Positions 51,314 to 64,000 of a stretch of 64,000 nucleotides of DNA are shown piece by piece. Position 1 is the stretch's first letter; each line of letters begins with the position of its first letter. The stretch is from NCBI RefSeq assembly GCF_901709675.1, contig NC_051087.1, forward strand, positions 12,339,384 to 12,403,383. The letters run 5' to 3'. Below the pieces are notes generated by a model that saw only the letters and a list, made by a program, of their open reading frames with translations, was not told the origin of the DNA and made no database searches. The stretch is from Syngnathus acus. Lineage: Eukaryota > Chordata > Actinopteri > Syngnathiformes > Syngnathidae. The translations under genes were made by a program, and so were the position numbers.

Positions 51314-51770
51314 TCACTGTGCTCTTACTTAATTACAGTTTTTGGCTGCTTTATTCCCCCCATCTAGTATGCGATTTTTCTATTGTGTGTCATAATTGTC
51401 AGAAATATCAATCAAAGTAGATAAAGACATCTAATACACAGGCACATCATGTAATACACTGTCAGGTATCATTACTATTAATTGAACAATATGTTTATTT
51501 GACTTGTTTTGTGTTGCTAAATGAATAACCTTACTCAAATAGGGTTGCATGGCCCAGGTGGTTTTGTGCATGTCTTCTTGCTCATAGTTCATCGGTTCGA
51601 TACGCAAGCCCTGAGAGCATAAGCTAGTGCCAGATACAGAACTGCTCATTAGTTCTTATGCTGCCCAGGGTCAAAAGATATGTGCTATGCAAGTAAAAGC
51701 TAATGATAATAAACATAATAAAATAAAGAACATTCTGTCAAAACTGACTATTATGGCTGTAAAAGCCATA

Positions 51771-52065
51771 GCATTGTAGTCATAGCTTCTTTCGTAGGGC
51801 CATTATGACTGTCAACCCAAATAAATGTATGAGCACCTCATATTATATACAGTAAAAGCTACAAAACAAACTGACAAATAGCTCGTTTTCAAATCAGACG
51901 AGTAAAAACTGGTCAAATATTAAAAAAAAAAAAAGATATTAAAAGTGAAGACAATTTGCAATTCTAGTAATGACACAAATTTGATGCAAAATTTGTCTTC
52001 ACGGGCCACATAAAATGATGTGGCGGGCCGTATCTGGCCCCCGGGCCTTGAGTTTGATACCTGTG
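51771..52065 (+). mobile_element. hAT-like MITE, copy 3 (5' truncated)
   Basis: Same internal sequence as the copy at 34210 but lacking the left terminus. The right end is GTTTGATACCTGTG. Confidence 0.75.
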
Positions 52066-52219
52066 CATTATAGCATCTAGTATTTAGTATCAGGCCAAGC
52101 TTGAATGCATTGTTCGAATGGAGGTATCATGTCAGACTTGTTTTATTAGATTCCAGGCAATTTTTTACTTTTACTTTCACTTCATGGATTCATTCTTTTT
52201 GCATTTATGGTATGAGTGT

Positions 52220-52221
<2 letters not shown>

Positions 52222-52257
<36 letters not shown>
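52222..52257. repeat. (CA)n microsatellite
   Basis: A perfect CA run of about 36 bp. Confidence 0.95.
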
Positions 52258-52259
<2 letters not shown>

Positions 52260-52546
52260 GATTGGCCTCAGCGGGAATCCGTCTGCAAGAACCCAAGGAC
52301 AGCCCTGACACGTGGAGCTGACATGGCCAAGACCTTCAGGTCCTACGCCACTCTCTCTCAGCATGTGTGTGCGCATGTGCATGCGTGTGTCTCTGTGTGT
52401 CCATGTTTATGGCTGGCACTCAAAGCTCACATTCCCTTCTGTCCTCTGCCTGCGCGTGAGCACGTTGATCTAGCCATTGAGCACGTTCCAGTGTGTGCGT
52501 GCGTGTGTGTGTGGTCTCTATCCACTTAGTCTCGGAGAAGTTGATC

Positions 52547-52956
52547 ATACAATACAATACAATACAATACGAAACAAGTTTATTTCTTGAATGCATTTTA
52601 CAACAACAGCAGCTGTAACAAAATGCTTCACATGTAGCAATGGGACAACCACAAAGACAGTGCAAACAGTAAATTGAAACACAAATTAAAATATATATTT
52701 ACATACATATACATATTATACATTCAGTAAAAAGTCAAAGAATAAAAATGGCTTTTCATATGAGTTTTAAAAATGGACAGAAAAAGGCCTTGCCTAACAT
52801 TTAAAGAGAGGTCATTCCAGGGGGAAGGAGCGGCACCATAAAAGGCTCGATCCCCTCTGAGGCTTCGCTTAGTCAAGTTAAGTTAAGTTAAGTTAAAGTT
52901 AAGTTAAATTAAGTTAAAGTTAAATTAAAGTTAAGTTAAAGTTAAGTTAAAGTTAG
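52547..52956. repeat. Repeat block: (AATAC)n, LINE-like tail, (AAGTT)n array
   Basis: An AATAC pentamer array (52547-52570) is followed by sequence resembling the 3' part of a fish LINE ('aagtttatttcttgaatgca' and a 'gctcgatcccctctgag' block). After that comes an AAGTT/AAAGTT pentamer-hexamer array (52873-52956). It lies 360 bp upstream of the tubulin start codon. Confidence 0.6.
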
Positions 52957-53314
52957 TCCTCGGCACTTCATGACATGAGGCGCTGGGCAGGTGCGTAGGG
53001 GTGGCGGGGTGAGGCAATTTAACGATTTGAAAACAAATATAAGTATCTCAAAATAAAGTCTAATTTATATTAGGAGCATCTATATTAGAAGTATCTTAAA
53101 ATGAAGTCTAATTTATATTAGGAGCCAATGGAGTGAGGTGGTTCTGGCTGCACGCTATGCCAGGTTTATCCAGTCATTCCAGTTTGTCATTTTGAAGAAG
53201 AGCACTTCCAGGAAGTGGGAAAGTAGGGCAGGGCGGGCAAAAGCTGACAACGACGCCAGCACACACTAGCACTGAACTGCAGCTCCTGCTTGACGAATCA
53301 CACAACACAGCAAA

Positions 53315-57531
<4,217 letters not shown>

Positions 57532-57805
57532 GACTTCTCACAATTCACTGCCTGCATGCGCTTCCTGTAACCTCTGCATTATCACTCCTGCCTCTTCTCT
57601 CCATCAGCAACTGTAGACCTTTGCCCTATTCTTTCAGTCATTGGTGGGTTCACCGGTCTCTACCTAACAACAGTGGCCACATAGAGGTCTGTCAGACTCA
57701 TCAACTTTTTGGTAATGTTTCTTTTTTTCACTACACAGTTCTACATTTCTGCCAAATGCAGTGCATTGAGCTTTAATTCATTTGTTTCATTTGGTATTTG
57801 ACTTC

Positions 57806-57811
57806 AATAAA
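57806..57811 (+). terminator. Polyadenylation signal of the tubulin gene
   Basis: AATAAA 275 bp after the tubulin stop codon, the first canonical signal downstream. Confidence 0.7.
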
Positions 57812-58043
57812 TGTATTGGTAAGCATAGTGATGGTAGTGTTTTTTGCTTCTTCATTCATTTCTTCATTCATTTTTTTCTTATGTTACAAAATTAAAGCGA
57901 CGACACAAACATTTGGGCTCATCCCTGGCCAGGTGAATAAAATACAGCAGAAAATAAAGACACCGTGTGGTTCCACTCGATGCTTCCCTGATCACAAATT
58001 AAAATGTGATCATGGCCTGCGTGTGTGTATGTACATATATGTA

Positions 58044-58443
58044 CCGTATTTTCTGGACTATAAGACGCACCGGACTATAAGGCGCAGCTTCAACGAATGG
58101 CCCATTTTGAAACTTTGTCCTTATATAAGGCGCACTGGACTATAATGCATCATGTCAGATTTTTAATCCAAATCAAATCATTCTCCATTTTATCTTTTTT
58201 ATTTCAACTTCAGACGCAACAAATTACTTTATAATCACAAAATAATGATCCATAGTCTTTTTGATTCATGATTCATAGTCTTCAGCGGGCCACTTATGAT
58301 TGATTTCATGACACAATGCTTCGGGCCAGTTTAAATTTAGGAATTTGGTCCATATATAAGGCGCACCGGACTATAAGGCGCACTGTCGGCTTTTGAGGAA
58401 ATTTTTAGATTTTTAGGTGCGCCTTATAGTCCGGAAAATACGG
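58044..58443 (+). mobile_element. TA-flanked MITE with ATAAGGCGCACC repeats, copy 2
   Basis: 400 bp with ends CCGTATTTTCTGGACTATAA and the complement of CCGTATTTTCCGGACTATAA, and TA on both sides. It has the same outer repeats as copies 34837 and 59955 but a different middle. Confidence 0.85.
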
Positions 58444-58588
58444 TATATATAGAATCTTTACATCATAAATAACTAAAGATATGCTTTTGGTGGCAAATGA
58501 ATGTAGAAGTTTTGAATTTGTGGCATGCACACATGATGACTCAAGACTGACATAAAGCAGGAAGTGTTCAGTCACACGCAGACAGCAG

Positions 58589-59201
58589 TGGTTGTGGCAG
58601 ACTGCCGCTACTTCCTGAAAGGCAACAGAGAGCACCTGCTGAGGATCTTGCCCCTTCAGGACCAACACATGGACACAGTGGCATTCAGACAGCATGGGCT
58701 CCAGAATCAGGTGTTATTATCGATTATCAAGAGAAAACTTCTATTCTTGCTGTCTTGTTTGTCACTTCCTCTCAGATCTGTGAATACATTGCATGACTAT
58801 AACGTTAAGTCAACTGAAAAGACAACAGAATGTGCTTTTCACAGAAAGCCTTACACCTTTTTGGTGTTTGTTAGGGTTACTGTTTGACATTCCGGTGTCA
58901 AATGTGACGGGTTCTCGTCTGACTTTGTTTTCACAGACAAAATCCTGAGCGAGCCTTCATCGTATTCTTTGGGGCATCATGTCCTATAGCCAGAGATGAA
59001 GGTCAGTCCCTTTTCACTACCTTACAACAAGGCCTGTGAGCGTTTCCATTACTGTCCATTACTATCTCATCCAATACAGTCCCACATTAAGTAATGGAAA
59101 TGTTCCTCACAAAGGTTTCTTTGTCTCCTGCAGTCATTCAAGATAGAGGACAGTGGCTATACATACTGTACATGCTGTTAAATGTCAAGCAATGCCATCT
59201 A
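58589..59201 (+). CDS. Unassigned exon-like segments, possible gene (part 1)
   Basis: Three segments look like exons. The first, 58589-58710, is bounded by CAG and GTGTTA and contains VVADCRYFLKGNREHLLRIL. The second, 58937-59001, is bounded by CAG and GTCAGT and contains NPERAFIVFFGASCPIARDE. The third, from 59134 after CTCCTGCAG, contains DRGQWLYILYMLLN. Segments two and three join in phase. Segments one and two do not, using the evident splice sites (a stop appears after three codons). I do not recognise the family. It may be a decayed gene, or exons may have been misread. The coordinates cover the segments, not a proven transcript. Confidence 0.3.
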
Positions 59202-59299
59202 AGCCAAACAACTGCCAGAAATGGATGGTACAAACACAATCTGTAACGATAGGTATTTCCTGTTCTGTGGTTTGACAACCGCATTGCTTGTCCTGTTGC

Positions 59300-59895
59300 T
59301 TTGAACTAGGTGCCTGCGAGCCACCCCTGTAAACCAACAGCCCGTCCTCGCAGGCATTGACCCGGCTAACATCAGACGAGAAGCAGCCACGCTGGCCCTC
59401 TCCCGAAAGGCACAGACCAGTGAATCCCACCTCCTCCATAAGATCGTCACAGAGACACCACGACGCGTGCGCGTAAAGTCACGACACCCCTTTGCCATCC
59501 AAGCCCATGAGCTGCTCAGCACAACATTAGCTGACACTTCCAAGGCCACCTGGATCAAGACCAAATGGAGAGAACAGTGGAAGTCAGCAGAACCATCTAG
59601 GCTGCACCACTACATCAATGACCCCACAGACGTCTCTGGCCAGGACTTGCCTCTCAACCGCCTGAGGACCGGCGTTGGATGCTGTGGAGCTGCAATGAAG
59701 AGGTGGGGACTCGCAGATAGTGCCTCCTGCGAGTGTGGGGACCCAGTCCAGACAGTAGAGCACATGATCAGCAGTTGCCCCAAACACCAGCCACCGAATG
59801 GCGAACAAGGCCTGATTGATCTGGACGACGACACGTTGACCTGGCTCGCCTCAACAGAGCTGCAAGTCTGAAGTCATACGACAGAAGAAGAAGAA
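59300..59895 (+). mobile_element. Non-LTR retrotransposon, 3' fragment
   Basis: An open frame from about 59,305 to the stop at 59869-59871 begins with a 'CLRATPVN' block and continues to LNRLRTGVGCCGAAMKRWGL. It ends with a CCHC-like C-terminal motif (CECGDPVQTVEHMISSC), as found at the end of many LINE polymerase ORFs. A tail with GAA repeats ('agaagaagaagaag') follows. The 5' part with reverse transcriptase is missing. It interrupts the region of unassigned exon-like segments. Confidence 0.72.
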
Positions 59896-59954
59896 GAACT
59901 AGAGAGCAACATGAATGCAACAATCTGTTTCCTAGTATGACCCTTAACATGCTA

Positions 59955-60196
59955 CCGTATTTTCCGCACTATAAGGCGCACCTAAAAACCTCCAATTTTC
60001 TCAAAAGCCGACAGTGCGCCTTATAATCGGGTGCGCCTTATATATGGACCAATATTGAGCCACTACAGCAGGCGTGTCCAAAGTCCGGCCCGCGGGCCAA
60101 ATGTATATATCTTATATATGGACAAAGTTTTAAAATGGGCCATTCATTGACGGTGCGCCTTATAATCCGGTGCGCTTTGTAGTGCGGAAAATACGG
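59955..60196 (-). mobile_element. TA-flanked MITE with ATAAGGCGCACC repeats, copy 3
   Basis: 242 bp, with ends as in the copy at 34837 and TA on both sides. It carries the same captured 'ggcccgcgggcc' segment but is reversed relative to that copy. Confidence 0.83.
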
Positions 60197-61486
60197 TACA
60201 TCTATCTACTGTTTATTTAAGTTGTCATGGCACTCTATATACAAAAGTTGATGGTACAGTACACCCTTGTTTGCATTTTTATATGAAACACAAAGTATGG
60301 CATGTATCCATTTACAGTCAACTTTGAGTGCTATGTTGCATCTAGCGCACAAAACTAATAATCTGCTTTGTCGGAGTCTTGTCAAACCTTAACTAGGTTC
60401 TGCTTCCCATACGATATACAAAGTTTTCCATCATTACCTCGGCCAATAGGTGTTATTTTGTTTTTAGTGAGCAGGACAACTAAGACACAAAAACTATTTA
60501 CATTTTGTTTCCTTTTTTCTTTTTTACTATTTGATTTGTGTTTTTACATATTGAATTTCTATTTCATTGTTTGTTTGTTTGAACCTTTAGTAGGGCTCCC
60601 TTTTGTGTGGCCTCACACTATGAAGTGTATATAAGATTTAGTATCTCTTACATGTGCCATAGAAACTCTCACCCCCACCAAGCAAAAAAAAAACATTTCA
60701 CTTACCGCTCAACACTCTCAATAACACAACAAAAACTCTCACAACAAGCAAAAGCAAAACTTCTGACAAACACTCAAAAACTTTCTCACATGGCCCCCAA
60801 AAAACTCACATATCAAATGACTGTAAGAGGTTCTTCGGTTCAGGTGAGCAGGGGCGGAGCTACAGGGTTGCCAAGGATGGGTGGCCAATTATTTTTGCTG
60901 AGGTGAGAGATATTTTGTTGCGTTTGAGAATTTTTGGAATGAACATAAGAGGTAAATATATTTTTTTGACCTATGCTGCACCTCATGCAATAAAGCTCCC
61001 TCCATTGTCATTTACTACACTTTTCTCGTCAGACCACACACTAAAAGCAGAAGCTGCATCTCGGCACAATCTCGTAGGGCAAACAAATGCCTAGCTTCTT
61101 CTTTTTTTTTCACTTTTGGCAACATTCTAGTTTTTCCAGTTATTGCACTCTCTTTACAATAACATCTTTCATTCAGGTTGAGAGAAGAAGTGGCAGTGCA
61201 GCACTTTACTTTTGTTCTGACTGATATTGAGGGCTGCCAACGCTTTGGCTTCTGTCGCCTCAGCAACAGTGCTCAGATGTGTCTTTGCATCCTCAAGTAT
61301 GAACACACTTAAGGCAGGTTAAATGACTCCATGTTTTTACAGTTACCTTCCCTGGTTCAAGGTCATTTATAAGGTTCTCAATACCCTAGCTGTATACATC
61401 AGTAAGGGGCAGGTGAGTTTTTAATGGCGTCCAGGCTCATATGTTCCAAACAAATATTAGACTGAGCACTTGTATCTGCTTAATAG
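60197..61486. other. No gene recognised
   Basis: AT-rich sequence between the MITE and the next exon-like segments. Short frames here have no recognisable content. Confidence 0.35.
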
Positions 61487-62345
61487 ACCAATGAGATGAA
61501 AGTGATGCTGGCTCCACTCTACAACCAACCCATACCATTGACAGCCGGATCTATCACACTGCAGATGGTAAATCTCCAATTATAGTCCTACGTATGTACA
61601 GTAGTAATAAGTATTTGTGAATTTAATAGTATTAGGCCTGCCGGTACCCAGAGGGACAAAAGGTGGTGAGTCCAGTGACAGTTCATGATGACATCACAAG
61701 CAATAATAGCGAAGAGCAACAATTGAAATCCCTGTGAAATATCTTAGAAATTTGACACACTACAGAAAAAAGTGTTTTCAACAATCCTACCAATTTGGAA
61801 TGAGCAAAAAATAAATAAAATAAATTAAATCTCTAAGTACATTCAAAATTGTGAAAAATAGCGATTCCTCTTATACTTTACAACACATGGTGAAATCTGT
61901 ATTGCGCAAGCTTTTACGGGTTCAACGTAATCACAAAAAATAAGAATAAAAGTTAAAAAACTGAAATGCTACAGATTTTTCTTTTTTTTTTATCAGTGTC
62001 AAAAATACTTTTATGGGTACTTAACGGCATGTCTGGTTATATTTGCTGCTGACCAGTGTCATTTCCCCAAATAATCATATTGAATCCTTTTGATAAGGTT
62101 CCATACTTCATGGCTCCGGATCTCGGTCTCCCCTCCATTTACCGAAAATGTGAGTAGTAGGATCAAACCTAGTGTCCCAAGTTTTTCTTACTAACAACGC
62201 TGCTGTGTGTGTGTGTGTGGGGGGGGGCGTGTACATGTGTCATAAAAAGGGAATAATAATCATCGTTCTTTAGATATACTTTGCTCAGCTAGATACATAT
62301 TGTGGAAGCCACAAGTGTACATTTTGGGCGGAGATGGTCTGTTAG
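61487..62345 (+). CDS. Unassigned exon-like segments, possible gene (part 2)
   Basis: Three segments join in consistent phase. The first, 61487-61567, is 27 codons containing NEMKVMLAPLYNQPIPLTAG. The second, 61636-61662, has 9 codons (ACRYPEGQK). The third, 62098-62149, contains PYFMAPDLGLPSIYRK and ends at a strong GTGAGT donor. All are flanked by AG and GT. A possible last piece from 62293 stays open for 17 codons and stops at 62343-62345. The spacing (introns of 68 and 435 bp) is normal for fish. The family is not recognised; it may belong to the same gene as the segments at 58589-59201. Confidence 0.3.
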
Positions 62346-63242
62346 TGCTCTTCGATGTCTCAGTTGGTGACTGTGGGAATAACACATTGTAATCACAGCT
62401 GTAGAAAACATCCGCCGTGTGTGTGTGCGTATGCGTGTGTGTTTGTGTGTTTGAGACATTAACCTCCCCCACCTCACTTTGGACCAACACATCATTCCCA
62501 GTGCTGTAGCAGACTCAGCTGTTTTTAGGACACACTGACCGACCTTTCCGTTAAAACTCGGATGGTCGTCTTAATCACTACCATTATATACCAGTGGCTC
62601 ATTATGATGCAGCCTAGTTCATGTTGTGATCGCATTGCGTTTTTTGATTGAGACTATTAATGTTTGCGTAGTACAGTTTTACCCAAAAACTGCTTACTGT
62701 AAACACTCAACCCAACAATTTATGTAAACTTTACATAAACTGTTGTGTAGAGTATTGCTTTCATAGTGAAAGTCAGGCACAGTTTTTGTTATTTTCTGTA
62801 ACCTGGCCAATGTGAATATGAGTATATAGCTGGAAATTGCCAAAGAAAGTGATACAAGACTGTAATGCTGGTTTAATAAAATACAAACAATTCACAAGGG
62901 CCTTTTTACGCGCAAATCTATCTACCAATCCATCCGTCTGTTCATTGCCTGCCTGCCGGGCCCTCATTCAACTGTGTCCTGCCCTACAAATCCAAGTACC
63001 AATTGTTAATATGAAATTTCTTTATAAAATAAAATTCCAACTTCTTCACATCTTCAAATAGACAAGACAAGATCTCAACATGTTCCTGTCAACTGTTTTT
63101 CTTCTTTGGCTCTCTCGCAAAGTTTTCATTTCATTCAGCATGTCTTGCAACACGGTTACTTAAACCTTTGGTCAACATTCTTCAACATCATGTTGACATG
63201 TGAATGGATTATCATTCAAAAGATATGTAAATGTATTATACT
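62346..63242. other. No gene recognised
   Basis: Short GT/CA tracts (62203-62222, 62415-62451) and unremarkable sequence up to the L1 fragment. Confidence 0.35.
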
Positions 63243-64000
63243 ACGGTAATAAGTAACGATCAAAATGGGTTCATAAGTGGAAGACAAGGCTTTCACAATG
63301 TGAGGAGGGTTACAAATGTTCTACATTACAAAAAAGAGGAAAGAGACTGTGCACTCCTTTCTCTTGACGCAGAGAAGGCCTTCGATAGGGTAGAATGGCC
63401 ATATCTTTTTAATATTTTAGATAGATTTGGCCTTGGAAGCAATTTTACGAAGTGGATAAAAATACTTTACAGAAATCCAACAGCAGAAATTTTAACTAAC
63501 AGACATTTTTCAAAACCAATTCAAATAAAAAGAGGCTGTCGTCAGGGCTGCCCTCTGTCTCCCCTGCTTTTCTCCTTAGCGATAGAGCCTTTTGCAATAG
63601 CAATACGCTCTCAGCCGCAAATATCAGGAATAAAAATAGGTCAGCATGAACATAAGATCGCACTGTTTGCCGATGACGTCATATTATTTCTATCAAAACT
63701 TACGTCCTCAATCCCGGCAGTTTTGGAAGTAATAAAATTATTTGGGAATATCTCAGGATATAAAGTAAATGAAGCAAAGTCTTCAATGTTGTTATTAAAC
63801 ACAATAGAAAGAAAGCATCCCGATGCCCACATTACAGCTTACAGATTCAAAATGATAGACCAATTCGAATATCTGGGAATTCTAATATTACCGAACACAG
63901 AAGAAATGGTTAAGGCTAATTATGACAGGCTTAAAGAAGAAATCGGAACATCTGTGGACCGATGGAAGTTATTGCCTCTATCTATTATGGGAAGAATAAG
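63243..64000 (+). mobile_element. L1-clade retrotransposon, reverse transcriptase, 5' truncated, continues off the window
   Basis: An uninterrupted frame runs from about 63,246 to the last base. It shows reverse-transcriptase motifs in order: [28 protein letters not shown] (catalytic Asp), [29 protein letters not shown] (FADD box) and FEYLGI. This is the L1/Tx1 arrangement of the palm domain. No stop or frameshift is seen in about 250 codons. The endonuclease part is absent, so the copy is 5' truncated at about 63,243. The 3' end lies outside the window. Confidence 0.9.

Overview
The window is nuclear DNA of a ray-finned fish, most likely a percomorph teleost. The genes are split by short GT-AG introns, and four of the five clear genes encode near full-length vertebrate proteins: diacylglycerol kinase epsilon, the Polycomb proteins CBX8 and CBX4, and a beta-tubulin. 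The spacers are full of microsatellites, small transposons with terminal inverted repeats, tRNA-derived SINE pieces and LINE pieces of types familiar from fish genomes. No species is claimed.

Left part (about 1-20,150). DGKE lies on the minus strand, with coding exons from 10,932 down to 3,016 (11 exons, 568 residues inferred). Its first three exons are bracketed by two near-identical, directly repeated solo-LTR-like elements (7,180-8,359 and 11,275-12,370). On the plus strand follows a small secreted-protein gene matching human C17orf67 (three exons, 13,109-15,747). About 650 bp beyond its stop there is an acceptor-like site, a very basic short reading frame and an AATAAA signal (16,397-16,588); this may be an unannotated alternative last exon. 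CBX8 then runs on the minus strand (20,124 to 17,749, five exons).

Middle (20,150-53,200). CBX4 is on the minus strand (29,143 to 24,377, five exons), in the same head-to-tail order as CBX8, as in the vertebrate CBX2/CBX8/CBX4 Polycomb cluster. Both proteins are PRC1 subunits: an N-terminal chromodomain reads H3K27me3 and a C-terminal box binds RING1. Upstream of CBX4 lies about 24 kb in which I found no convincing gene. It holds simple repeats, TA-flanked MITEs, hAT-like MITEs and SINE or LINE debris, and may also hold regulatory DNA.

Right part (53,200-64,000). A complete beta-tubulin gene is on the plus strand (53,315-57,531). It has five coding exons, one more intron than the usual four-exon vertebrate plan. 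Beyond it is a set of short exon-like segments (58,589-62,345) that I could not assign to a family and whose frames do not all join. It is interrupted by the 3' end of a non-LTR retrotransposon (about 59,300-59,890) and a MITE. The window ends inside a 5'-truncated L1-clade reverse transcriptase that is open to the last base.

Exon boundaries were read by hand from reading frames, GT-AG sites and phase arithmetic. Family assignments rest on remembered domain architecture, not on a database search.
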